Below, in pieces: positions 1 through 9,210 of a DNA stretch of 64,000 nt. The notes under the pieces are model-generated. The model made no database searches and was not told the origin of the DNA. It saw only the letters and a list, made by a program, of their open reading frames with translations. The DNA comes from Bacteroidales bacterium. GTDB lineage: Bacteria > Bacteroidota > Bacteroidia > Bacteroidales > P3. A program made the position numbers and the translations under genes. Numbering within the stretch: the first letter of the stretch is position 1; each line of letters begins with the position of its first letter. The stretch spans positions 29,801 to 93,800 of the forward strand of contig JAISPZ010000098.1 in the NCBI GenBank assembly GCA_031274555.1, in the 5' to 3' direction.

Positions 1-281
1 AAAAAACTTTCGTCTATACCACTCTGCTTCAATGCTTCCAATGTCGCGACATAAGCGTATGCGCCCTGTTGTGGAATGCTTATACGACTTTTGCGGTCTA
101 AAAATTCCTTTAAATCAACATCAGGCAGAACACCTGTAAGTGCCGATTGAAAACCAAATTCTTTTCGGACAGGATCAATAGAAATACCTGATTTACCGTC
201 AAACAGTGATTGTCTAACTTCTTCCTTGTTTAGTCCAAGGCATGAATAAATGCCCATACCTGTTATTACAACACGCTTCAT
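1..281 (-). CDS. beta-ketoacyl-ACP synthase, N-terminal part (truncated by window edge)
   Basis: Reverse strand from ATG at 281 reads MKRVVITGMGIYSCLGLNKEEVRQSLFDGKSGISIDP..., typical FabF/FabB N-terminus. Confidence 0.85.
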   Translation of the reverse strand, partial: MKRVVITGMGIYSCLGLNKEEVRQSLFDGKSGISIDPVRKEFGFQSALTGVLPDVDLKEFLDRKSRISIPQQGAYAYVATLEALKQSGIDESF

Positions 282-450
282 ATACATATACAAAATAAGT
301 TTTGGGCGACAAAGTTAATAGATTTTTACTTACATTCGTGGCGTAATTTATTGTTGTTTCAATATAAGTGACAAAAAGTAAGCCGATAAATAGAAATATG
401 GGTAAAGTTGATGGATTTTTTGTTTTTTTGTTTTTTTTAGAAAAAAGTTG

Positions 451-458
451 TACCTTTG
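451..458 (+). promoter_or_regulatory. Bacteroidetes sigma-A promoter (-7 TACCTTTG, upstream TTTG near 427-430) driving tRNA-Glu
   Basis: TAnnTTTG consensus with TTTG about 20 nt upstream, 26 nt before the tRNA. Confidence 0.6.
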
Positions 459-483
459 CAGTCCTTTTGCGAAAAAGGGTATT

Positions 484-558
484 GGTCCGTTCGTCTAGTC
501 GGCCTAGGACACCAGGTTTTCATCCTGGAGATCAGGGGTTCGAATCCCCTACGGACTA
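484..558 (+). tRNA. tRNA-Glu (anticodon TTC)
   Basis: Cloverleaf readable: GGTCCGT/ACGGACT acceptor, CCAGG-TTTTCAT-CCTGG anticodon arm, GGGGTTCGAATCCCC T-arm. Confidence 0.93.
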
Positions 559-786
559 CTAACGTTGCATGAAGTATATCATGCTTGTTGCGACGGCGTG
601 GGCGGTCAGCTATGGAAAGGTGATAGCCCAACGCAATAACCCAATGCAGATAACCCAATGCAAGAGGGTGGGGCTGTCCGTTAGACAATAGCCCATCATA
701 AAAGAGGTGCTATCACGTTAGAAGAAAGACGGTAAGCCGCTATAAAAAGTGGTGTTAGCACGTTAGAAGAAAAAAAATAAATTAAT

Positions 787-1041
787 ATGGCAAATCACAA
801 GTCATCCAAAAAACGCATTCGTTCCAACGATGCAAAAAAAGAACGCAATCATTATTACGCGAAAACAATGCGTAACTCACTCCGCGATTTTCGTGCTCTG
901 TTGAGTAAGGAAGAAGCCACAGGCAAAATGGGTGCAATGGTTTCTACAATAGATAAACTTGCCAAGCGTGGCATTATTCATAAGAATAAAGCGAGCAACC
1001 TGAAATCGGAAGTAATGTTGCAAGTAAACAAATTATCGTAA
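787..1041 (+). CDS. rpsT: 30S ribosomal protein S20
   Basis: MANHKSSKKRIRSNDAKKERNHYYAKTMRNSLR... Confidence 0.95.
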   Translation: MANHKSSKKRIRSNDAKKERNHYYAKTMRNSLRDFRALLSKEEATGKMGAMVSTIDKLAKRGIIHKNKASNLKSEVMLQVNKLS

Positions 1042-1085
1042 TCGTTTTTTTGTGAATTTTTAGAAGTCCACGTTTTTAGAAATCC

Positions 1086-1318
1086 AAAAGGTTCCTTTGT
1101 GCGTAAGGGGCTTTTGTCGTTTTGCCCTGTCATGCAAGTGGCGGGGCTTTCTTGTATGTAAATTTAAAAGGTTCCTTTATGCATAAGGGATTTTTGGTCG
1201 TTTTGCCCTATCACGCAAGTGGTGGGGCTTTCTTGTATATAAATTTAAAAGGTTCCTTTGTGCATAAGGGACTTTTGGTCGTTTTGCCCTGTCACGCAAG
1301 TGGTGGGGCTTTCTTATT
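1086..1318. repeat. Three tandem ~80-bp units, each with two terminator-like hairpins, between convergent rpsT and aroC
   Basis: Units begin at about 1086, 1166 and 1247 (AAAAGGTTCCTTTRTGCRTAAGGG... GCCCTGTCACGCAAGTGGTGGGGCTTTCTT). Confidence 0.85.
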
Positions 1319-2462
1319 TTAGAAGGAGTATAAAATCGGCGAGGCAGACGGCAGCCATAGCTTCAACTATTGGTACAGCCCTGAATACGCAGGTTACGTC
1401 GTGGCGACCATGAATAGAATGTTCTACAAGTTCGCCCTTGTCTGATAGCATTGTCTGTGTTTTTGGGATGGACGGTATAGGCTTAAAGCCTACGCGCATT
1501 ACAATATTTTCGCCTGTGGAAATCCCGCCACGAACGCCACCACAATAGTTGTTTTGCGTAGTGCCGTCAGCGTTCCATTTATCGTTATGCTCCGAGCCAC
1601 GCATTGTCGTTGCTCGCAGACCTTGTCCTATCTCAAAACTGCGGGTAGCGTTAATGCTCATCATTGCGGCTGCAAGACGTGAAGTAAGTTTGTCGTATAA
1701 CGGCTCGCCAAGCCCACGAGGGACGCCTAAAACAGTACATTCGACAATTCCCCCAATGCTGTCGCCTGTGGCGCGTACCTCTTGTAGAAGCATATCGGCA
1801 GCCGTATTCGCCACAACTCCGTTGCTGTCTGCGGTATGATGTGGCGTACCGTCAGTTGTGTTTACTGCAACTCCGTTGCTGTCTGCGGTATGATGTGGCG
1901 TACCGTCAGTTGTTTTTACTGCAACTCCGTTGCCACCTGCGGTGTGTGGCATGCTGGCAGCCGTACAGTCTGTTTTTATCGCAATTCCGCCAACCTCTGC
2001 GACTTTTGCCGTAACCGTAACGCCATGCTGTTGTAGCAGCATTTTTGCAAAAGCTCCCACTACAACCCTGACAGCAGTTTCGCGTGCCGAAGCCCGCCCG
2101 CCACCGCGCCAATCACGAACACCGTACTTGTGAAAATAAGTGTCGTCTGCGTGAGAGGGGCGAAAAAGATGTTCAAGCTCTTTGTAGTCATCGCTGCGAA
2201 CGTCGTTATTGTGAATAATAAAACCGATGGGTGTGCCAAGTGTTAGACCATCAAAAACACCTGACAAAATTTCGACATTGTCCTGCTCTTTGCGGCTGCT
2301 GCTGTAGATGTTTTCGCCTGTAGCACGACGGTGCAGTTCTCTTTCTATAAGTAGAGTATCAATAGAAATACCAGCAGGCATTCCGTCTATCACGCCGCCA
2401 ATAGCCGCTCCATGCGACTCACCAAAAGAAGTAAAACGAAAAATGCGTCCGAATGTGTTCAT
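1314..2462 (-). CDS. aroC: Chorismate synthase with internal repeat insertion
   Basis: MNTFGRIFRFTSFGESHGAAIGGVIDGMPAG... RPSHADDTYFHKYGVRDWRGGGRASARET. Confidence 0.93.
   Translation of the reverse strand: MNTFGRIFRFTSFGESHGAAIGGVIDGMPAGISIDTLLIERELHRRATGENIYSSSRKEQDNVEILSGVFDGLTLGTPIGFIIHNNDVRSDDYKELEHLFRPSHADDTYFHKYGVRDWRGGGRASARETAVRVVVGAFAKMLLQQHGVTVTAKVAEVGGIAIKTDCTAASMPHTAGGNGVAVKTTDGTPHHTADSNGVAVNTTDGTPHHTADSNGVVANTAADMLLQEVRATGDSIGGIVECTVLGVPRGLGEPLYDKLTSRLAAAMMSINATRSFEIGQGLRATTMRGSEHNDKWNADGTTQNNYCGGVRGGISTGENIVMRVGFKPIPSIPKTQTMLSDKGELVEHSIHGRHDVTCVFRAVPIVEAMAAVCLADFILLLK
1816..1990 (-). repeat. In-frame 54-bp (18-aa) tandem repeat inside aroC
   Basis: ACTCCGTTGC... recurs at 1816, 1870, 1924 and (degenerate) 1984; encodes (N)GVAVNTTDGTPHHTADS. 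Confidence 0.9.
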
Positions 2463-2759
2463 GGAGCAAAGGTACGATTAAGACAAATAAAATGCAAAGT
2501 GGGGTGGGGGTGCGGGTGCGGGGTGCGGGGTGCGGGGGCTTTCTGTACGCTTTCATGCAATTTCATAGTAGGTTCTCACGTTGTTTTATCTATTGAGCCG
2601 AAAGCTGCGAGTAGGCGAGGGCAGTGCGGGGGCTGGTGGAATGAGCTGTCAAACTCGTAATTCGTAATTGATAATTCGTAATTGAACAGTGAGGGGGCTT
2701 GCATTAGGGATTATTGCTTCGCAATGAAGTCGCTCGCGCTTGGTAGATGACAGGCGGGG

Positions 2760-2870
2760 GGGCTGCGTTAGGGATTGAGCGGAAATCCTTTTTGCCGAGC
2801 TTGCGAGGCAAAAAGATTGGAGTGAAAGCCCGACCCCGCACGAGCTTGCGAGGGCGGGGGAACGCCCATA
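2760..2870. repeat. Dispersed structured repeat (family S), copy 1
   Basis: GCGTTAGGGATTGAGCGGAAATCCTTTTTGCC...GGCAAAAAGATTGGAGTGAAAGCCCGACCCCGC...GCGGGGGAACGCCC; shared with 19940-20125 and 53285-53458. Confidence 0.75.
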
Positions 2871-3051
2871 TTTAATTAAGAATGTAGAATGTAGAATTAA
2901 GAATGTAGAATTGAGACTCTGCACCACACATTTTGTTTGTTCTAATTTCGAAAATGTTGTGTAATTGAAGAATTTCATGTAAATTCGCGGTAATTATGCA
3001 AACAGATTTAATGGGGTACAAGTACTCGGAAATCGCAAGAAATATGTCATT

Positions 3052-5694
3052 ATGCAAACAGGTTTAACGGAAGTACAGGTACTCGAAAGTCGTAAGAAAT
3101 ATGGCTCAAATGTTCTCACTCCGCCCAAAAAAGAGTCGATATGGAAAAAACTGCTTGTAAAATTTTCCGAGCCACTTATAGTTATTCTTTTGGTCGCATT
3201 TGCCTTTTCGATGGCAATTGCTCTTTATGAGTTTATTGTGGGCGTGAATGGACTTGGCGTTTTTCTTGAGCCGACAGGCATTTTTGTAGCGATTTTACTT
3301 GCTACCGTAATAGGATTTTTATTTGAACTTAATGCTGAAAAAAAATTTGATGCACTCAATCAGATTAACGATGACGTGCAGGTAAAGGTGGTGCGAAACG
3401 GCAAGGTGTCCCAAATTGCGAAATGGGAAATTGTTGTTGGTGATATTGTGATTTTTGAGACTGGTGAAGAAATTCATGCGGACGGTACGCTGTTAGAGGC
3501 AATATTGCTGCAGATTAATGAGTCGTCTTTGACAGGTGAACCGATTATTTCCAAGACGACTGACGAAAAATATTTTGATACCGAAGCTACTTATCCGTCT
3601 AACCGCGTTATGAAGGGCACAATGGTTGTTGATGGGTACGGAAAGATGGTCGTTACGGCGGTTGGCGATGCGACAGAATACGGCAAAGTGTATCTCGGTG
3701 CGCAGATAGAAAACAATGTAGAAACGCCTCTTAACAGGCAGTTAAAAAAGTTGGCAAAGACAATTTCTGTTGCTGCATATTGTGTAGCAGGACTTATTAT
3801 ATTGGGCAGGACTATAAGTTATTTTGCCGGTCTGCAAGCTGTTGGTCTGCAATCAGGTCTGCAATCTGGTCCGCAAGATTTTCTTGACTTTGGCATTTAT
3901 CTGTTGCATACGATTATGATTGCCGTAGCTATAATTGTTGTTGCTGTTCCAGAAGGATTACCCATGAGCATTACTCTTTCGCTTGCTTTGAGTATGAAGA
4001 AAATGCTGCAAACGAATAATCTTGTGCGGAAAATGCACGCTTGCGAAACAATGGGTGCTGCAACTGTTATTTGTACGGACAAAACGGGGACACTTACGCA
4101 AAATCGAATGACTGTTTATAAAGTCATTTCATACAATGTGGACAAAGAGCAATTATACGAAGCAATAGCTGTTAATACTACAGCTTATCTTGATGATGCA
4201 CGTGTTCTTGGAAATCCTACTGAGGGTGCGCTACTTTTGTGGTTGCGCAGTCTTGGTGTGGACTATTTGGAGCTACGCCAGAACGCGCCGATAATTGAAC
4301 AGATACCTTTTTCTACCGAGCGAAAAATGATGGAAACTACTGTGCAATCGGTGGTGTCAGGGAGAAAGGTGAGATATATAAAAGGTGCGCCTGAAGTGGT
4401 GATGGCTCAATGCAGTTCAGAAGTGGTGATGGCTCAATGCAGTTCGGAAGTCAGGGAGCAGCTTTTGCGGTGGCAGCAACGCGCAATGCGTACGCTTTGC
4501 CTTGCCATGCAGGAGGACGACAGCGAACCTGTTTTAATGGCTATAGTAGCAATTTCTGACCCTGTGCGCGAGGACGTACCGCAGGCGATAAAACAGTGCA
4601 TGGAGGCAGGCGTTGATGTGAAAATTGTTACAGGCGACACAAAAGCAACAGCGGTAGAAATAGGTCGTCAAACAGGGTTGTGGAGAGATGATGAGCCGAA
4701 CGAAAATCATCTTACAGGTACGGAATTTGAAGCATTAACGGACGAAGCGTTGTTGCAGAGGGTGCGGTCGTTAAAAATTCTTTCGCGTGCAAGACCGATG
4801 GACAAGCAACGTTTAGTGCAACTGCTACAGAAAAAAGATGAAGTTGTTGCAGTAACAGGGGATGGTACAAATGACGCTCCTGCGTTAAATATGGCGCAAG
4901 TAGGACTTTCTATGGGGGACGGTACGGCTGTGGCAAAAGAAGCGAGTGACATTACAATTCTTGATAATTCCTTTGCAAGTATTACACGTGCTATTATGTG
5001 GGGGCGTTCGCTTTATCGCAATATCCAACGATTTCTTCTCTTCCAGCTGACAATAAATGTTGTTGCCTGTTTTGTCGTTATGACAAGTGCTTTTGTCGGT
5101 ACAGATTTGCCACTCACAGTGACACAAATGCTTTGGGTTAATTTAATAATGGACACGCTTGCTGCGCTTGCACTCGCCTCGTTACCACCAACAATGGAAG
5201 TAATGAAAGACAAACCGCGAAAAACAAACGAATCTATTCTGTCGAGAAAAATGTTGCGCAATATTTTAGGGACAGGAATATTTCTTTTGGTATTACTGGG
5301 TGGACTCTTTCAATATCTTAAATGTACTGATACCACCTCACTGCTCGAATTTAATATAGATACTTCAAATACCTTGACACGCTACGAACTGTCAATCTTT
5401 TTTACATTTTTTGTGTTCCTGCAATTTTGGAATTTGTTCAATGCAAAGGCGTTTTTATCGGGTAAATCTGCATTTAGAGTATTGCACAAAAGCAAAAGTT
5501 TTTTACTTGTACTTTTGCTCGTGCTCGCAGGGCAATTTCTTATTGTGAGTTTTGGTGGAGAGATGTTTCAGGTAGTTCCACTTGCTGCTGCGGACTGGTT
5601 GCTGCTATTTGCCGGCAGTTCAATTGTACTTTGGCTTGGAGAGGTGTTACGTTTACTTGTGGTATTTTTTCGTAAATTTGCCAAATGCAAATAG
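3052..5694 (+). CDS. Calcium-translocating P-type ATPase (P2-type)
   Basis: GLTEVQVLESRKKYGSN start, TGEP, DKTGTLT, TGDGTNDAPAL motifs, C-terminal cation ATPase TM region. Confidence 0.92.
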   Translation: MQTGLTEVQVLESRKKYGSNVLTPPKKESIWKKLLVKFSEPLIVILLVAFAFSMAIALYEFIVGVNGLGVFLEPTGIFVAILLATVIGFLFELNAEKKFDALNQINDDVQVKVVRNGKVSQIAKWEIVVGDIVIFETGEEIHADGTLLEAILLQINESSLTGEPIISKTTDEKYFDTEATYPSNRVMKGTMVVDGYGKMVVTAVGDATEYGKVYLGAQIENNVETPLNRQLKKLAKTISVAAYCVAGLIILGRTISYFAGLQAVGLQSGLQSGPQDFLDFGIYLLHTIMIAVAIIVVAVPEGLPMSITLSLALSMKKMLQTNNLVRKMHACETMGAATVICTDKTGTLTQNRMTVYKVISYNVDKEQLYEAIAVNTTAYLDDARVLGNPTEGALLLWLRSLGVDYLELRQNAPIIEQIPFSTERKMMETTVQSVVSGRKVRYIKGAPEVVMAQCSSEVVMAQCSSEVREQLLRWQQRAMRTLCLAMQEDDSEPVLMAIVAISDPVREDVPQAIKQCMEAGVDVKIVTGDTKATAVEIGRQTGLWRDDEPNENHLTGTEFEALTDEALLQRVRSLKILSRARPMDKQRLVQLLQKKDEVVAVTGDGTNDAPALNMAQVGLSMGDGTAVAKEASDITILDNSFASITRAIMWGRSLYRNIQRFLLFQLTINVVACFVVMTSAFVGTDLPLTVTQMLWVNLIMDTLAALALASLPPTMEVMKDKPRKTNESILSRKMLRNILGTGIFLLVLLGGLFQYLKCTDTTSLLEFNIDTSNTLTRYELSIFFTFFVFLQFWNLFNAKAFLSGKSAFRVLHKSKSFLLVLLLVLAGQFLIVSFGGEMFQVVPLAAADWLLLFAGSSIVLWLGEVLRLLVVFFRKFAKCK

Positions 5695-6914
5695 CTGTTC
5701 TCGGATTAGGATATGTGGGGCTTCCGTTAGCCCTTTCACTCGCGAAAAAATTTTCTGTGACGGGGTTTGATATAAACTCTAACCGTATTGATAAGCTAAA
5801 AGACAGTTCTGTGGTTTTTACATCTAACAAAGATGATTTGCGCAAAGCGTCTTTCTACATAATAGCAGTTCCTACTCCCGTAAACGAATATAATCAACCC
5901 GACCTTAACGCACTTTTTTCTGCAACGAGAATAGTTGGCAGTGTCCTTAAAAAAGGCGACATCGTTGTTTATGAGTCCACCGTATATCCAGGTTGTACAG
6001 AAGACGAATGTGCCCCGCTTCTTGAAGAAATTTCAGGATTGAAGTATGGCGAAGATTTCAAGGTCGGTTATTCGCCCGAACGTATAAATCCTGGGGACAA
6101 GGTTCATACTATAGAAACAGTGTGCAAGGTTGTTTCTGGCTGCGATGATGAAGTGCTGGAAAAAATAGCGAGTGTTTACGAGGCGATAGTAGATGCGGGC
6201 ATTTATAGAGCACCGTCGATAAAAATTGCAGAGGCAGCAAAGATTATCGAAAACACTCAGCGCGATGTAAATATCGCCTTTATGAACGAACTTTCAATTA
6301 TTTTCGGACGTATGGGCATAAATACTTATGATGTTCTCGAAGCTGCAAAAACGAAGTGGAATTTTTTACATTTTGGACCCGGTCTTGTTGGGGGGCACTG
6401 CATAGGTGTTGATCCTTATTATTTGGTGCACAAGGCAGAAGAATTAAAATATCATCCGCAAATTATTAATGCGGGAAGATTTATAAACGATTCTATGGGT
6501 GGATATGTGGGGAAGAAAATCGTAAAAAATTTGATTGCCGAGAAGATAAAGATTTATGAAGCGAGAGTTCTTGTGCAGGGCATTACATTTAAAGAAAACG
6601 TTGATGATATTAGAAATTCAAAAGTAGTTGATTTGATAAAAGAGCTGCGAGATTATAATATAGATGTTGATGTGATAGACGAGATGGCAGATGCAAAGGA
6701 AACGGAAGCGACTTATGGAATTACGCTTTTGAAAAAGCCGCGTCCACCGTACGATGCCATTGTGCTCGCAGTTGCTCACGATAAATACAGCAAGCAAAAA
6801 CTTTCAGAGTTGAAAGAACTTTGTAAGAACAAATTGTTTTTGTTTGACATCAAAGGTGTTTTTAGAAAAGATATAAAACATTTCACTGAAAATAATTTTT
6901 ATTGGAGTTTATGA
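5685..6914 (+). CDS. Nucleotide sugar dehydrogenase (UDP-GlcNAc/GalNAc 6-dehydrogenase, TviB/WbpO-like)
   Basis: GLGYVGLPLALSLAKKFSVTGFDIN; YSPERINPGDK; GPGLVGGHCIGVDPYYL. Confidence 0.9.
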   Translation: MQIAVLGLGYVGLPLALSLAKKFSVTGFDINSNRIDKLKDSSVVFTSNKDDLRKASFYIIAVPTPVNEYNQPDLNALFSATRIVGSVLKKGDIVVYESTVYPGCTEDECAPLLEEISGLKYGEDFKVGYSPERINPGDKVHTIETVCKVVSGCDDEVLEKIASVYEAIVDAGIYRAPSIKIAEAAKIIENTQRDVNIAFMNELSIIFGRMGINTYDVLEAAKTKWNFLHFGPGLVGGHCIGVDPYYLVHKAEELKYHPQIINAGRFINDSMGGYVGKKIVKNLIAEKIKIYEARVLVQGITFKENVDDIRNSKVVDLIKELRDYNIDVDVIDEMADAKETEATYGITLLKKPRPPYDAIVLAVAHDKYSKQKLSELKELCKNKLFLFDIKGVFRKDIKHFTENNFYWSL

Positions 6915-8485
6915 GAAAAAAAACAATGTATTTGCTGTTAGCTTTAATGCTATTGACAGGTTGTATCCCACCCTCTCAATCAACTCACGATCATGAAATT
7001 CTCACGATTTTATCATTTAATGATTTTCACGGACAATTTGTACCTGATGATGGTATTGCTGGTGCGGCTCGCTTAGTGAGAACTATCCGCAAAAACGGGT
7101 CGCCGTATGGTCGCACAATGGTGCTTTGCGGTGGAGATAATTTTAGCGGAACATATTTTTCGAGCGCGACTAATGCCTGTTTGCAGGACGAACTTTATAG
7201 ACGTTGTTATGTAAAATATTCCGTCATCGGAAATCATGAGTTTGATTGGGGGATAGATACTTTAATTTCTTTCGCTACAAAAGGCAATATTACATATCTT
7301 TCTGCAAATATTTTTACGGACTCCACAATGACGGAAAGACCTTATTGGCTCAAACCTTATGCAATACGGCACATAGAGTTGATTAGTGAAAAAATATTAC
7401 GAGTCGCGGTAATAGGTCTTACGACAATTCAAACAAAATCAAAAACGAAAGCGAGTGGTACGGAAACGGTTTTCTTTGCAGATCCGTATCCAGCAGCAAA
7501 AGATATAATGGCATCGCTTAAAGACAGTGCCGAAGTATATATTATATTGGCACATATAGGAGCGAGCATGAAAGACGGTGTTCCTGTTTTTGACGCGGGC
7601 GAAAAGGCTGACAGCTTGCCTTACATTGATGGATTGCATGCGATTATTGCGGCACATTCGCACAATGTTGTTGAAGGATATATCAACAACGTGCCGATAG
7701 TTGAAGCGGGCTGCTATGGCAATTTTGTGGGGAAAATTAATTTGGATATTTCACATAAAAGAGTTGTGTATAGTGATGTAGATATAGTATCTACTTCCAG
7801 ATATTGGCAGAACAGGGATATGAAAAGAAGTGTGCAGAAGATAATGGATTCGTCGTTGTATAACTTTTCGGAAGTGCTCACTGTCGCACAGCGGGAGATA
7901 CCCTATAATTATACTACAAAACAGAAGGGATTTACGGAACTTGGCGCAATGGTGACAACGGCGTATGATGAAAAATTCAAAAGCCTTATGCCTGCCACTA
8001 ATCAGATCGTTATAAGCGTTTCTAACTATGGTGCAATTCGTGTTCCGTTAAAAAAGGGGAATGTTACTATGCTCAAAGCAGGCAATGCGCTTCCTTTTGG
8101 CGGGGAATTATTGGCATACGAAGTTACAGGCAAAGAATTAAAAACACTTTTTCAGTATGGTATATTTGGGACTGCGAAACAAAATCTTGGCTTTGCGCAA
8201 TCTAACGATTTGGAAATTACTGTAAAAGATAGTGCGGTAATTTCAATACGGCACATACCTTCTCAAAAAATAATTGCCGATGAAGATTGTGTTACTGTTG
8301 TCGCAGAAAGTTTTGTTACCACAGGGGGGGATGGATATCCGAAAATTTTCACAAAACCTGTTAAAGAATTTAATTCAATTCCTGCTGATAAAAGAAATCC
8401 GACAATGGCGTTTGCTGATTATTTGCGCAGTAAAAAAACTATTGACTTAAATACTGCGAATGTTTGTAAAGTAAACAATGAATAA
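6911..8485 (+). CDS. 5'-nucleotidase / metallophosphoesterase (UshA-like) lipoprotein
   Basis: Lipobox LLTGC; LSFNDFHGQF, GGDNFSG, GNHEFDWG motifs; C-terminal 5'-nucleotidase domain with TTGGDGYP; start at 6911 preferred over 6902. Confidence 0.9.
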   Translation: MRKKTMYLLLALMLLTGCIPPSQSTHDHEILTILSFNDFHGQFVPDDGIAGAARLVRTIRKNGSPYGRTMVLCGGDNFSGTYFSSATNACLQDELYRRCYVKYSVIGNHEFDWGIDTLISFATKGNITYLSANIFTDSTMTERPYWLKPYAIRHIELISEKILRVAVIGLTTIQTKSKTKASGTETVFFADPYPAAKDIMASLKDSAEVYIILAHIGASMKDGVPVFDAGEKADSLPYIDGLHAIIAAHSHNVVEGYINNVPIVEAGCYGNFVGKINLDISHKRVVYSDVDIVSTSRYWQNRDMKRSVQKIMDSSLYNFSEVLTVAQREIPYNYTTKQKGFTELGAMVTTAYDEKFKSLMPATNQIVISVSNYGAIRVPLKKGNVTMLKAGNALPFGGELLAYEVTGKELKTLFQYGIFGTAKQNLGFAQSNDLEITVKDSAVISIRHIPSQKIIADEDCVTVVAESFVTTGGDGYPKIFTKPVKEFNSIPADKRNPTMAFADYLRSKKTIDLNTANVCKVNNE

Positions 8486-8533
8486 TAAATACATCTGTTA
8501 TTACGTTGCGATAGCTTCGCTTTTTGGAATTGC

Positions 8534-9184
8534 ATGAATAATAAATACATTCGTTATTACGCGATAGCATTGCTTCTTGTGTCGCTTCTTGGAACTGAAA
8601 TTTACTATGTTCCGCTTGGTGATTTTAAAGTTTCTGTTTACAGATTTTTTCTTTGTTTTTTTCCTTTGTTTTGCTGTTTTATTTCGCTAAAAGAGTTAAA
8701 GCATAACTGTAGCTACTTTATTTTTTATTGGCTTATAGCATGGCTTCCGCATACGTTCTTTTCCGTTTATTGGAGTAAGGATTTTGCTTTCACCGACAAC
8801 CTGATATTCTTTATCGGTGCAACAATTACGGCTGTGCTACTGACAGGGAGTAGTGTCGCAACCTCACCAAAACAGAACTTCCTGCAAGCCTTTTACCCTG
8901 TAGAAACAGGTATCTGCGTTCTGGGACTTGTCTGCTGTGTGCAATATTTGTTTAATTTTATCGGTATGCCGTTTTTTTACGCAAGTTTGCTTGATCAAAA
9001 CATATCGGAAATCATTCTCTTTGGTCAAGAAAGTTTTTCAATGTCGCAATGGTGGGACCCAAATGCAAATGTCTTTATCTTTTCTTCTTTTGCCATTGCC
9101 TTGACGGGATATTTTCTTGACAGGAAAAAAGTCCATATTGTCTTGTCTATATTTTTTGTTTTCGTCTATATTTTGGCAGGATAA
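8534..9184 (+). pseudogene. N-terminal portion of a polytopic membrane protein, probably an O-antigen ligase/polymerase-like protein, truncated
   Basis: 216 aa hydrophobic ORF ending ...FFVFVYILAG* immediately before the 22-bp repeat array; expected length of such proteins is about 400 aa. Confidence 0.55.
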
Positions 9185-9210
9185 TCAAGAAAATCACTGC
9201 CTTTCGGAAT

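Noticed and set aside
437-688. 83-aa ORF overlapping tRNA-Glu
   Set aside because: Antisense to a tRNA, no recognisable protein.
1122-1322. 66-aa ORF with repeated HASGGAFLYVNLKGSF
   Set aside because: Artefact of translating the tandem terminator repeat.
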